From assembly GCA_017393285.1 (NCBI GenBank), contig JAFORL010000160.1, forward strand, positions 1 to 49,692: a stretch of 49,692 nt of DNA, given 5' to 3'. The stretch comes from Lachnospiraceae bacterium (GTDB lineage: Bacteria > Bacillota > Clostridia > Lachnospirales > Lachnospiraceae). Shown here one piece after another: positions 17,554 to 26,307 of this stretch. Positions within the stretch are counted from its first letter, which is position 1; every line of letters starts with the position of its first letter. The notes beneath the pieces were generated by a model. The model did no database searches, was not told where the DNA came from, and saw nothing but the letters and a program-made list of their open reading frames with translations. A program made the translations under genes and the position numbers.

Positions 17554-18816
17554 TTAACGACGATTTGCTAATTCTTTTACAATATCGTCCCAATCCAATC
17601 CACATTCAGCCATCAAGACCATCATATGATACATAAAATCACTAATTTCGTATTTTAATTCCTCTGAATTGGGATTTTTTGCCGCGATTACAATCTCTGT
17701 AGCTTCTTCTCCACATTTCTTTAAAATCTTATCCAGACCTTTATCGAATAAATAATTTGTGTAAGAACCCGCCTTTGGATGTTCCTTGCGATCCATAATT
17801 GTCTGATATACATTATCAAACACTTTAAATGGATTACTATCATTATACTCTCTATGCATAATGGTTGTAAAGAAGCAACTGCGATTTCCTGTATGGCAGG
17901 CAGCCCCTACTTGATGTACCTTAGCTAATAATGTGTCATTGTCACAATCAATGGTAAGTGATTTTAAAAATTGATAATGTCCTGAAGTGTCCCCTTTACA
18001 CCATAATTCTTGACGACTTCTACTCCAATAGGTCACACGACCTGTACGTATGGTTTGATTGTACGCTTCCTCATTCATATATGCAAGCATCAACACTTCA
18101 CCGGTTTTGTAATCTTGTGCAATTACTGGAATCAGTCCATCTTCATTCAGCTTGAAATCTGAAAAATCCAATAAACTGTCATAAGTTTCAATATCAATGC
18201 CTTTTTCCTTCAATGCATATTTGGTTTGCATCATGACTTTATTTTCAAAATGATTTGTTACAACACCTAAGACACCGTCTATAACCATCAAATCATATAA
18301 ATCATTACGAACCAGACTATCACGAACCATAATGGTCATCTCTGCTTTTTTGATGTTTTCATATAAACGGTCGGACAGCACAACATGTTTTAATAAAATA
18401 CCATATATACCCAACTCTTTTAAATGCTCCATGGTATTCACATTTTCAAATGCACCTGCTGAATCCACCTCTACAAAAACCTTATCTGATCCAAATCTGT
18501 CAGTAGCTTGCTTAATTGCAGCTTCGTTATCCATGATAGTCTCTTTGACTACCACACGAATTGCGCCAGTGTATAAGGCATGCTTGATATCATCAAACCT
18601 TTCCACATACAACCCCAAAACAACTGGAATATCTAAATGATGAATGATTTTTTTTGCTAGTGCCAAAAATGATTCTTTTGTTGCAGAATCCTTCGCATAA
18701 TTGTACAAAAACAAACGATCTGCTCCTTCATGGCTATATTTTTCAGCCAATCGGGAAACGTTCCATTTGGATTCGTTCTCTGCATTAATATATGCGACTA
18801 ATTTCTTACCTGCCAT
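17554..18816 (-). CDS. hisI: HisIE with an extra N-terminal HisA/HisF-like barrel domain
   Basis: A 420-residue histidine biosynthesis enzyme. Residues 1-220 resemble the HisA/HisF barrel ([17 protein letters not shown]). Residues about 225-320 are phosphoribosyl-AMP cyclohydrolase (HisI), with [13 protein letters not shown] and [13 protein letters not shown] zinc and catalytic segments. Residues about 330-420 are phosphoribosyl-ATP pyrophosphohydrolase (HisE), with G-E-E-A-T-E. HisIE alone is about 200 residues, so the barrel is an added domain; whether it catalyses the HisA step or is a relic cannot be told. The start at 18816 follows AAAGGAGGGG; an in-frame extension to 18951 overlaps hisB and is rejected. 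It follows hisB by 13 bases. Confidence 0.92.
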   Translation of the reverse strand: MAGKKLVAYINAENESKWNVSRLAEKYSHEGADRLFLYNYAKDSATKESFLALAKKIIHHLDIPVVLGLYVERFDDIKHALYTGAIRVVVKETIMDNEAAIKQATDRFGSDKVFVEVDSAGAFENVNTMEHLKELGIYGILLKHVVLSDRLYENIKKAEMTIMVRDSLVRNDLYDLMVIDGVLGVVTNHFENKVMMQTKYALKEKGIDIETYDSLLDFSDFKLNEDGLIPVIAQDYKTGEVLMLAYMNEEAYNQTIRTGRVTYWSRSRQELWCKGDTSGHYQFLKSLTIDCDNDTLLAKVHQVGAACHTGNRSCFFTTIMHREYNDSNPFKVFDNVYQTIMDRKEHPKAGSYTNYLFDKGLDKILKKCGEEATEIVIAAKNPNSEELKYEISDFMYHMMVLMAECGLDWDDIVKELANRR

Positions 18817-18829
18817 AATAACCCCTCCT

Positions 18830-19420
18830 TTATAATGCACCCTTTGTAGATAAAACACCCTGAATTCTAGAATCGAATTGTGTCGCCTCATCCAGTGCTT
18901 TTGCAAATGCTTTAAATATACCTTCGGCAATATGATGATTGTTGACACCATCTAATTGCTTTAAGTGTAAATTCATTTCTGCGCCATAAGAAACAGCATA
19001 GAAAAATTCTCTGACCATCTCTGTATCGAATTGCCCAATTCGTTCTGTAGTGAAATTCACATCATAGACAAAAAATGGTCTTCCCGATAAATCCAGAGAA
19101 CATAATGCTAACGTTTCATCCATAGGTAAAATAAAGTATCCATATCTCTTTATTCCTGCTTTGTCTCCCAATGCTTCTTTGATTGCCTTTCCCAGCACAA
19201 TCCCCACATCTTCAATTGTATGATGGCAATCGACTTCCAAGTCTCCGTTTACTTGCAAATCCAAATCAAAAAAACCATGTCTGGCAAAGCTATTCAGCAT
19301 ATGATCAAAAAAACCTATTCCCGTATGAATATTGGTCTTTCCACTTCCGTCCAAACACAATTCCATGGTAATTTGTGTCTCATTGGTTTCTCTAGAAATC
19401 TTTGCAATTCGTCTGTTCAT
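18830..19420 (-). CDS. hisB: Imidazoleglycerol-phosphate dehydratase
   Basis: A 196-residue monofunctional HisB that converts imidazole glycerol phosphate to imidazole acetol phosphate. The metal-binding signatures are present: [16 protein letters not shown] near 34-49, DCHHTIED near 63-70, D-E-T-L and [17 protein letters not shown] near 165-181. Length is normal. GGGAGG lies ahead of the ATG. It heads a short run with hisIE; other his genes are not in the window, so the pathway is scattered or lies outside. The ~200-base region upstream holds no clear promoter. Confidence 0.96.
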   Translation of the reverse strand: MNRRIAKISRETNETQITMELCLDGSGKTNIHTGIGFFDHMLNSFARHGFFDLDLQVNGDLEVDCHHTIEDVGIVLGKAIKEALGDKAGIKRYGYFILPMDETLALCSLDLSGRPFFVYDVNFTTERIGQFDTEMVREFFYAVSYGAEMNLHLKQLDGVNNHHIAEGIFKAFAKALDEATQFDSRIQGVLSTKGAL

Positions 19421-19621
19421 CTTTTTCCTCCCAGTCGTTATATACCTACTGTTTCATTCGCATACAGAAAATAAATAACAATAGTAAATAGGCATATCTA
19501 CTTTGTATACATCACATTCCAAGTAAACATCCCATTAACTATTAAAAACACTTTTAAATCAAAATATTTATCTTTCAACTACTATTATACCTAATTTTTC
19601 ACAAAAAGAAAAGCTTTTTCC

Positions 19622-20794
19622 TTAAGATAAACGCATCTTAAAATCTTCATACGAAAATTTTCGAATCAGTTTTAGTTTTTCATCTCTTGTGAATAAATAA
19701 ATAGCTGGTAAAGGCATACCATTAAATGTATTGTTTTTCACCATGGTATAAATAGCCATGTCACAAAAAGCCATTCGATTTCCAACCTCCAGCTGACTCG
19801 AAAAACGATAATCTCCTATGATATCACCTGCCAGACAAGTGGGACCACCCAAACGATAAAGAAATGCATCGGTATCATTCTCAGCATTGGTATAATTTTG
19901 CATATCCGCACCATATAGAATACCGGGATGATAAGGCATTTCAATCACATCTGGCATATGACAAGCTGCAGAAGTATCTAAAATGGCAAAAGGTATTCCA
20001 TTGGTTCCGATTTCAAGCACTTCTGTTACTAGATATCCCGCATCTAATGCCACTGCTTCTCCAGGTTCCAAATACACTTGTAATCCATATTTATTTTGGA
20101 ATAAAGCAATACTTTTTTCCAACAGCTCCATTTGATAACCCTTTTTGGTAATATGGTGTCCGCCGCCAAAATTAATCCATTTCATTTTTTTCAGAATATG
20201 TCCAAATTTTTGATCTACAATCTGTACGGTTCTCCATAACACATCTGCATCTTGTTCGCACATGGTATGAAAATGTAAGCCACTAATGCCATTCAAATCC
20301 ATTTGATTGATGTCTTCCAATCTTACACCCAGTCGGGATCCTGTAATACAAGGGTTATATAAATCTGTTTCAACCTCTGCATATTCTGGATTGATACGAA
20401 TACCACAAGAAATATTTCTATTTGCATTTGCCACTTTTTCGCGGAATTTTTGCCATTGATTGACAGAATTAAATACCATGTGATCACATATATGAACAAG
20501 TTCATCCATATCTTGCATAGAAAAGGCAGGTGCATATACATGCACCTCCCTGTTTCCCATTTTTTCATGTCCCAATTTGGCTTCATAAAGACCACTTGAC
20601 GTAGTTCCATCTAAATATTGCCCAATCAAATCATAAGTTGCAAACATAGAAAAGGCTTTTTGTGCCAAAAGGATCTTGGCGCCTGTACGTTCACGTACAC
20701 CCTTTAATATTTCTAAATTATGTGTGAGTTTTGTTTCATCAACTACATAACAGGGGGTTTGCACTTTGTGTACATATTTATTTAAATTTTGCAT
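19622..20794 (-). CDS. nspC: Carboxynorspermidine/carboxyspermidine decarboxylase
   Basis: A 390-residue PLP enzyme of the alanine racemase-fold (fold III) decarboxylase family. It removes CO2 from carboxyspermidine or carboxynorspermidine, the last step of the aspartate-semialdehyde route to spermidine. The PLP lysine lies in LLAQKAFSMF near 46; GLHFHTMCEQ near 170, NFGGGHH and EPGEAVALDAGY near 240 are family marks. GGAAGGAAACC precedes the ATG. It is the last gene of the six-gene polyamine operon, 22 bases after the synthase gene that makes its substrate. A product of this length with these motifs is a confident NspC. Confidence 0.94.
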   Translation of the reverse strand: MQNLNKYVHKVQTPCYVVDETKLTHNLEILKGVRERTGAKILLAQKAFSMFATYDLIGQYLDGTTSSGLYEAKLGHEKMGNREVHVYAPAFSMQDMDELVHICDHMVFNSVNQWQKFREKVANANRNISCGIRINPEYAEVETDLYNPCITGSRLGVRLEDINQMDLNGISGLHFHTMCEQDADVLWRTVQIVDQKFGHILKKMKWINFGGGHHITKKGYQMELLEKSIALFQNKYGLQVYLEPGEAVALDAGYLVTEVLEIGTNGIPFAILDTSAACHMPDVIEMPYHPGILYGADMQNYTNAENDTDAFLYRLGGPTCLAGDIIGDYRFSSQLEVGNRMAFCDMAIYTMVKNNTFNGMPLPAIYLFTRDEKLKLIRKFSYEDFKMRLS

Positions 20795-20816
20795 GGTTTC
20801 CTTCCTTTGTCATCCA

Positions 20817-22016
20817 TTAGTCTACCAAGTCAGGTGTATAACTTTCTTTCCATGGTAAACCAAATGTATTTAATGCCTCCATAAATGGATCCGGATCAAA
20901 TTCTTCAATATTGTATACTCCAGGTTTATTCCATTTACCTGTCATAAGCATCATAGCACCAATCATTGCAGGCACACCAGTTGTGTAAGAAATCGCTTGT
21001 GAACCCACTTCTGTGTAACATTCTTGATGATCGCAGACATTATATAAATAATAGGTCTTGTCTTTTCCGTCTTTTTTCCCTTGGAAAATACATCCTATAT
21101 TGGTTTTACCCACAGTTCTTGGACCCAAACTTGCAGGGTCTGGCAAAACAGCTTTCAAAAATTGTAATGGTACAATTTCCTTTCCTTCGTACATAATTGG
21201 TTCAATAGAAGTCATACCTACATTTTCTAAGCATTTTAAATGGGTTAAATAGCTTTGTCCAAAGGTCATGAAAAAGCGAATACGTTTGATGCCCGGAATA
21301 TTGATGCCCAAGGATTCTAATTCTTCATGATGCAACAAATACATATCTTTTTCTCCAATTTCCGGGAAGTTGTATACCCTTTTAATTTCCATTGGTTTGG
21401 TTTCTACCCATTGTCCATTTTCCCAATAACTACCGTTTGCGCTAACCTCACGAATATTAATTTCAGGGTTAAAATTTGTAGCAAATGGATATCCATGATC
21501 TCCCGCATTACAATCCAAAATATCAATATAATTAATTTCATCAAATTCATGTTTTAAAGCATAAGCAGAAAATACCCCAGTTACTCCAGGATCGAATCCG
21601 CTACCTAACAAAGCTGTAATACCAGCCTTTTCAAATTTTTCTCTGTATGCCCATTGCCATTTATATTCAAATTTAGCTGTATCTAATGGCTCATAATTCG
21701 CTGTATCTACATAATTTGTCTTTGTGGCCAAACAAGCGTCCATAATCGTTAAGTCTTGATAAGGCAAAGCTAAATTAAGTACAAGGTCCGGTTTCTCTTT
21801 TTCAATCAATGCAATCAATTGTTCTACACTATCTGCATCAACCTGCGCAGTTGTGATTTTTGTCTTTCCACCTTCTAATTTTTCTTTCAATGCATCACAT
21901 TTGGCCTTTGTTCTGCTGGCAATACAAATTTCTTCAAATACATCAGAATTTTGACAACACTTATGTACTGCTACACTTGCTACGCCACCTGCTCCGATAA
22001 TTAATGCTTTTCCCAT
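20817..22016 (-). CDS. Carboxynorspermidine synthase (saccharopine dehydrogenase family)
   Basis: A 399-residue NADPH-dependent enzyme that condenses aspartate semialdehyde with putrescine (or diaminopropane) to give carboxyspermidine (or carboxynorspermidine). It starts MGKALIIGAGGVASVAVHKC, a Rossmann dinucleotide motif; SGFDPGVTGVFSAYALKH near 135-150 and the following domain match saccharopine dehydrogenase-like proteins. The nspC neighbour fixes the substrate. The frame is open to 22124, but AAAGAAAGAGGT just before 22016 and the Rossmann start decide. A 130-base gap to speB contains the intergenic repeat at 22071-22142. Confidence 0.93.
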   Translation of the reverse strand: MGKALIIGAGGVASVAVHKCCQNSDVFEEICIASRTKAKCDALKEKLEGGKTKITTAQVDADSVEQLIALIEKEKPDLVLNLALPYQDLTIMDACLATKTNYVDTANYEPLDTAKFEYKWQWAYREKFEKAGITALLGSGFDPGVTGVFSAYALKHEFDEINYIDILDCNAGDHGYPFATNFNPEINIREVSANGSYWENGQWVETKPMEIKRVYNFPEIGEKDMYLLHHEELESLGINIPGIKRIRFFMTFGQSYLTHLKCLENVGMTSIEPIMYEGKEIVPLQFLKAVLPDPASLGPRTVGKTNIGCIFQGKKDGKDKTYYLYNVCDHQECYTEVGSQAISYTTGVPAMIGAMMLMTGKWNKPGVYNIEEFDPDPFMEALNTFGLPWKESYTPDLVD

Positions 22017-22070
22017 AATTGATACCTCTTTCTTTCTAAAGTTTATTTTAATCCAAGAAATGCTTCCTTC

Positions 22071-22142
22071 TTTTTTTCTAACCTTCGCTTTGACCTGACA
22101 GTCTTTGCTTAGGTCAAAAACCATGCCTGCGAAGCAGTCATG
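22071..22142. repeat. Intergenic element, full copy B, ending in a palindrome
   Basis: It shares ACCTT.GCTTTGAC, CAGTCT.TGCTTAGG and a following A-rich stretch with the copy at 29691-29767. It ends in CATGCCTGCGAAGCAGTCAT, which folds as CATG.CTGC / GCAG.CATG around GAA. The last 17 bases of the palindromic part are identical to the hairpin at 33668-33685. It lies inside the polyamine operon between speB and the synthase gene. Confidence 0.6.
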
Positions 22143-22146
22143 TTCC

Positions 22147-22992
22147 TTAACTTAGATATAACAAAATTTCCCGTAATATTTTACATGCAACTGCCGTAGA
22201 AGCACCCGATTGGTCTAACATTGGGGATAATTCGTTCATATCCAAACCTACAATGGATAATTTGGAAACCAATTTTAGTGCTTCCAATAATTGCGAAAAT
22301 GTTACACCGCCGGCTTCCGGGGTACCTGTACCCGGAAATACAGAAGGATCTAATACATCTAAATCTAAAGTAAAGTACACAGGTTTTCCCTGCAACTCTT
22401 CTACAATCTGATCCAAAGTTTCAAAATCAAATTTATGTAAATACGTATGCGATTTTGCCCAATAGAATTCGTCACGTTCTCCACTTCGGATACCAAATTG
22501 AAAGATTCTTCCATCTCCAACTAAGTCATGACATCTCCTAATTACAGTTGCATGTGATTTTTTTACATCTAGATAGGAGTCTCTTAAATCTGTATGGGCA
22601 TCGAAATGCAAAATATGTAAATCAGGATAGGTCTCTACCATAGCCTCCACAGCACCTAAGGTTACTAAATGTTCTCCGCCGATCATAAATGGAATTTTGT
22701 GATCTTTGACACGTGCAGCGACAAAATCTTTGATTTGCTTTAGTGCTAAATCTGGTGCGCCAAACGGTAATTCTAAATCTCCGCAATCAAAAAAACAATA
22801 ATCCTCCATATCTTTATCCTGATAAGGACTATAGGTTTCTATTCCATAACTTTCATTTCTTATGGCAGAACTGGCAAAGCGGGTGCCTGGTCTGTAAGAA
22901 GTGGTGCTATCAAAAGGTGCACCAAATATAACAATATTGCTCTCTTCGTAATTATCTTCACAACCAATAATCGTCATTATATTTTTATGCAT
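22147..22992 (-). CDS. speB: Agmatinase-family ureohydrolase
   Basis: A 281-residue binuclear manganese enzyme of the arginase/agmatinase family. Metal and substrate motifs are complete: GGEHLVT near 107, DAHTDLRD near 132, SHAT near 146 and DLDVLDPS near 211. It would hydrolyse agmatine to putrescine and urea. Because its start overlaps the speE end by 8 bases, the two are translationally coupled; an N1-aminopropylagmatine ureohydrolase is an alternative reading that sequence alone cannot exclude. It is followed by a 130-base gap containing a repeat element and then the carboxynorspermidine synthase gene. Confidence 0.93.
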   Translation of the reverse strand: MHKNIMTIIGCEDNYEESNIVIFGAPFDSTTSYRPGTRFASSAIRNESYGIETYSPYQDKDMEDYCFFDCGDLELPFGAPDLALKQIKDFVAARVKDHKIPFMIGGEHLVTLGAVEAMVETYPDLHILHFDAHTDLRDSYLDVKKSHATVIRRCHDLVGDGRIFQFGIRSGERDEFYWAKSHTYLHKFDFETLDQIVEELQGKPVYFTLDLDVLDPSVFPGTGTPEAGGVTFSQLLEALKLVSKLSIVGLDMNELSPMLDQSGASTAVACKILREILLYLS

Positions 22993-23833
22993 CTGCTAAT
23001 AACTCCTTTACATAATTTGGTATATAAAATGCACCCTTGTGCAATTTTGCATTATAATATTTCGTGGAAATATTTGCATTTTTCCAACGTTCTTCATCAA
23101 AATCATCTATTGGATGATATTTTTTGGATGCAAAACCAAAAAACCAATGTCCCGATGGATAGGTAGGCATATGAAATTGATATACCCAAGCAATCGGAAA
23201 TGATGCCGCAATATTTCTGTGTGCTCTTTGCATGGATTTTGCATCTTCGCTATAAAAAGGACTCTCATGCTGATTGATTAAGATTCCATCCTCCTTCAAT
23301 GCTTTGAAACAATTTCCATAAAATTCCCTGGTAAAAAGTCCTTCTCCAGGACCAAAAGGGTCTGTAGAATCTACAATAATCAAATCATAGGCCTCATGTT
23401 GTGTACGAACAAATTTCAAGCCATCCGTATAAAAAATATGCACCCGCGGATCTGTTATTCCAGCTGCAGTCTGTGGTAAATATTCCTTGCAGGCATCTAC
23501 AACCATTTCATCAATTTCCACCATATCAATATGTTCAATATATGGATAACGAATCAATTCTCGAATGGTCCCCCCATCACCAGCACCAATTACCAATACC
23601 TTTTTTACATGTGGATGTACAGCCATAGGTACATGGGTAATCATTTCGTGATATATAAATTCATCTTTTTCTGTAAGCATGAGGTAACCATCTAGTGTAA
23701 GGACTTTTCCAAATTCTGTTGTTTGAAAAATATCAATTCTTTGATATTTACTTTGTTCAGAATATAATTGCTTTTCTACTTTAATACTCAGTTTCACATT
23801 TTTTGTATGTGGCTCTGAAAACCATAACTCCAT
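22985..23833 (-). CDS. speE: Spermidine synthase family aminopropyltransferase
   Basis: A 282-residue enzyme that transfers the aminopropyl group from decarboxylated S-adenosylmethionine to putrescine (or agmatine). Key segments: YQRIDIFQT near 31, LTLDGYLMLTEKDEFIYHEM near 45-64, VIGAGDGGTIRELIRY near 80-95 with the nucleotide-binding glycines, and DSTDPFGPGEGLF near 156. Length and order are typical of SpeE. AGGAGGGAG precedes the ATG, 15 bases after speA. It overlaps speB by 8 bases. Its amine donor is supplied by SpeD in the same operon, so the classic spermidine route is complete here. Confidence 0.95.
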   Translation of the reverse strand: MELWFSEPHTKNVKLSIKVEKQLYSEQSKYQRIDIFQTTEFGKVLTLDGYLMLTEKDEFIYHEMITHVPMAVHPHVKKVLVIGAGDGGTIRELIRYPYIEHIDMVEIDEMVVDACKEYLPQTAAGITDPRVHIFYTDGLKFVRTQHEAYDLIIVDSTDPFGPGEGLFTREFYGNCFKALKEDGILINQHESPFYSEDAKSMQRAHRNIAASFPIAWVYQFHMPTYPSGHWFFGFASKKYHPIDDFDEERWKNANISTKYYNAKLHKGAFYIPNYVKELLADA

Positions 23834-23848
23834 GTACGCTTCTCCCTC

Positions 23849-25306
23849 CTACATTTTATCTGAAACCACTTGAATATGCGCAATTTCCATATCTTGTGTT
23901 CCTGTTAATACGCAACCTTTTTCCTTTGCGTATGCAATATAATTTAATATTTCTTTTGTAATCAGCTCACCTGGTGCTAAAATTGGAATACCAGGAGGAT
24001 AACACATGACAAATTCGCCACATATATAGCCTTCGCTTTTATAAATTTCTTTTGAAATTTTATTTGCATAAAAGGCCTTTTGTGGTGGCATGACTACTTG
24101 CGGATTGATATATTCATGGTCAAACATACCGGTAGGATCTTTCGAATACAATCGTTTAATTTCAGATAAAGCAGAAATCAAACGTTCAATTTCTAAATTG
24201 CGATCACCAGCTGATACAATTGCTAAAATATTTCCAATATCACCAAATTCAATCTGAATACTGTAATCATCTCGAAGCAAATCGTACACTTCAATACCTG
24301 CAAGTCCGATATCTCTGGTATGAATAGACAATTTTGTAGTATCAAATGCATATACGGCATCTCCATCTTCTAATTCCTTTGAAAATGCATAGTAACCACC
24401 TAATTTATTGATTTCTTCTCTTGCATATTCAGCAAATGCAACGGTCTTTCGGAACATTTCCTTTCCGTTGAGACTTAAATTTTTCCTTGCCAAATCCAAA
24501 GAAACCATAAGTAAATAGGAACCACTGGTGGTTTGCGTCAAATTAATAATCTGTCTTACATAATCAGTATTCACTTCCTGCCCACACAATAACAGGGAAC
24601 TTTGGGTTAAAGAACCACCAGTTTTATGCATACTCACTGCAGCCATATCTGCTCCAGCAGCCATTGCACTGATCGGCATATTTTCACCAAAATAAAAATG
24701 CGTTCCATGTGCTTCATCCACAAGTACTTTCATACCATTTGCATGTGCAAGAGAAACAATTTGTTTTAAATCTGAGCATATGCCATAATAAGTGGGATTG
24801 TTTACCATAATCGCTTTTGCATCAGGATGTTTTTCCATTGCATGTTTGACATCTGCTAAAGTCATTCCCAGGGGAATACCCAGTTTTTTATTGGTACCGG
24901 GATTTACATAGACAGGGATGGCACCACATACCACCAAAGCATTAATCGCACTTCTATGTACGTTACGTGGCATGATGACTTTATCTCCTGCTTTACATGT
25001 TGCCATAATCATGGCTTGTACGGCAGCAGTTGTTCCATTTACAATAAAAAATGCTTCTTTTGCTCCAAATGCTTCTGCTGCTAATTGCTGCGCATCTTTG
25101 ATGACCGAAACAGGATGACATAAATTGTCCAATGGTTTCATGGAATTTACATCTATTTTCAGCGTATCTTCTCCCAAAAAATACTTTAACTCTTTATTGC
25201 CACGTCCGCCTTTATGACCTGGAACATCAAAGTGAGCCATACGTTCTAATTTATGATCCTCCAAAGCGGCATGCAAGGGAGTATCTGCCTGTGATAATTT
25301 CTTCAT
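23849..25306 (-). CDS. speA: Arginine decarboxylase, fold I PLP family (Bacillus SpeA type)
   Basis: A 485-residue aminotransferase-fold decarboxylase of the Orn/Lys/Arg class without the long N-terminal wing domain. DVPGHKGGRG near 30 and SMHKTGGSLTQSS near 226, holding the PLP lysine, are diagnostic, as is the DEAHGTHFYF segment near 195. The downstream agmatinase argues for arginine as substrate, giving agmatine; lysine or ornithine remain possible by family alone. The start is set at 25306, where GAGG lies 6 bases upstream; the ATG at 25318 has a poorly placed site. It follows speD by 24 bases. Confidence 0.9.
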   Translation of the reverse strand: MKKLSQADTPLHAALEDHKLERMAHFDVPGHKGGRGNKELKYFLGEDTLKIDVNSMKPLDNLCHPVSVIKDAQQLAAEAFGAKEAFFIVNGTTAAVQAMIMATCKAGDKVIMPRNVHRSAINALVVCGAIPVYVNPGTNKKLGIPLGMTLADVKHAMEKHPDAKAIMVNNPTYYGICSDLKQIVSLAHANGMKVLVDEAHGTHFYFGENMPISAMAAGADMAAVSMHKTGGSLTQSSLLLCGQEVNTDYVRQIINLTQTTSGSYLLMVSLDLARKNLSLNGKEMFRKTVAFAEYAREEINKLGGYYAFSKELEDGDAVYAFDTTKLSIHTRDIGLAGIEVYDLLRDDYSIQIEFGDIGNILAIVSAGDRNLEIERLISALSEIKRLYSKDPTGMFDHEYINPQVVMPPQKAFYANKISKEIYKSEGYICGEFVMCYPPGIPILAPGELITKEILNYIAYAKEKGCVLTGTQDMEIAHIQVVSDKM

Positions 25307-25330
25307 ATACAGCCTCATTTCTCTTTTTAT

Positions 25331-26149
25331 TTACCAAATTTGCTCATATATATTCTTTCCACTATATATTTCCAGCATTTCTCTTTCCAGCACTTCTCGT
25401 ATTTCTTTTTGTTTTTCTAAGTCTAAATCTGATGTTTTTACATGAAATAAATAATTGTCTAAATCAATATTTTTGATTAACATTTTTGTATGAAACATAT
25501 TAGACTGATACACGTTCACATCCATTGCATGATAGGCTTCTAAAGTTTCCGGTTGAATAAAATCCTGAATAGAGGTAATTCGATGATCGATAAAGCATTT
25601 TCGCCCCAGCAAATCTCGTGTAAAGCCACGTACTTTATAGTCTATGGTTATAATATCTGAATCAAAACTACCAATTAGATAATTCAGTACACGCAAGGGA
25701 GATACTGTACCACAAGTTGCCACATCTATATCAACACGAAAAGTTGACATTGAATTTTCAGGGTGAAATTCTGGAAAAGTATGCACTGTGACATGACTTT
25801 TATCCAAATGTGCATGGACAATTTCCGGTACATGTTTTACTTTTCCCTGATTGCAGGATGGATCAATATCTTCTGCAAGAATATTATCTTCTGCAATCAG
25901 TACATTAACAGAGGCCCCTTGCGGTTCGTAATCCTGTTTTGATATATTTAAAATGCGAGCGCCGATAATCTCTGTAACTCTACATAAAATACTCGTTAAT
26001 CGTTCGGAATTATATTGTTCATCAATATAGCGAATATAATCCTTTCTCGCTTTTTCACTTTCTGTATAACACACATCATAGATGTTAAAACTTAATGTTT
26101 TGGTTAGATTATTAAATCCATATAACATAAGCTTATCTTCCAATTTCAT
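25331..26149 (-). CDS. speD: S-adenosylmethionine decarboxylase, E. coli-type (class 1A)
   Basis: A 272-residue proenzyme that cleaves itself to form a pyruvoyl group and makes decarboxylated SAM. The cleavage region LDKSHVTVHTFPE near 113-125 has the serine that becomes pyruvate; YGFNNLTKTLSFNIYDVCY at the start and DYKVRGFTRDLLGRK near 190 closely resemble the long Gammaproteobacterial SpeD rather than the short Bacillus form. It is the first gene of the polyamine operon. A promoter with overlapping dyad symmetry lies about 50 bases upstream. AAAGGA sits only 3 bases before the ATG, a slightly short spacing. Confidence 0.95.
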   Translation of the reverse strand: MKLEDKLMLYGFNNLTKTLSFNIYDVCYTESEKARKDYIRYIDEQYNSERLTSILCRVTEIIGARILNISKQDYEPQGASVNVLIAEDNILAEDIDPSCNQGKVKHVPEIVHAHLDKSHVTVHTFPEFHPENSMSTFRVDIDVATCGTVSPLRVLNYLIGSFDSDIITIDYKVRGFTRDLLGRKCFIDHRITSIQDFIQPETLEAYHAMDVNVYQSNMFHTKMLIKNIDLDNYLFHVKTSDLDLEKQKEIREVLEREMLEIYSGKNIYEQIW

Positions 26150-26200
26150 CTATCCTTTCAGATTGAGTATGTAACCCCTACCATTCTATATTTTTACATA

Positions 26201-26229
26201 ATGATAACGTGATATACAAGCTATGTAAA
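26201..26229 (-). promoter_or_regulatory. Promoter of the polyamine operon
   Basis: On the minus strand: TTTACA, 17-base spacer, TATCAT, each five of six to consensus. It gives a leader of about 45 bases before speD. The -10 and spacer lie inside one arm of the inverted repeat 26203-26259, so a bound protein there would block it. Confidence 0.6.
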
Positions 26230-26259
26230 ACTTTTTCTCTTTTTGTATATCACGCTATC
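26203..26259. promoter_or_regulatory. Inverted repeat overlapping the speD promoter, possible operator
   Basis: GATAACGTGATATACAA at 26203-26219 faces TTGTATATCACGCTATC at 26243-26259, 16 of 17 positions complementary. A third, looser copy (TTTATATCACTCAAG) follows at 26265-26279. The -35 box lies in the loop between the arms. This looks like repressor half-sites arranged around a promoter, or a strong hairpin if transcribed. Confidence 0.55.
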
Positions 26260-26307
26260 AACATTTTATATCACTCAAGACGATATTACAAGCAAAATTT
26301 ACAGCAA

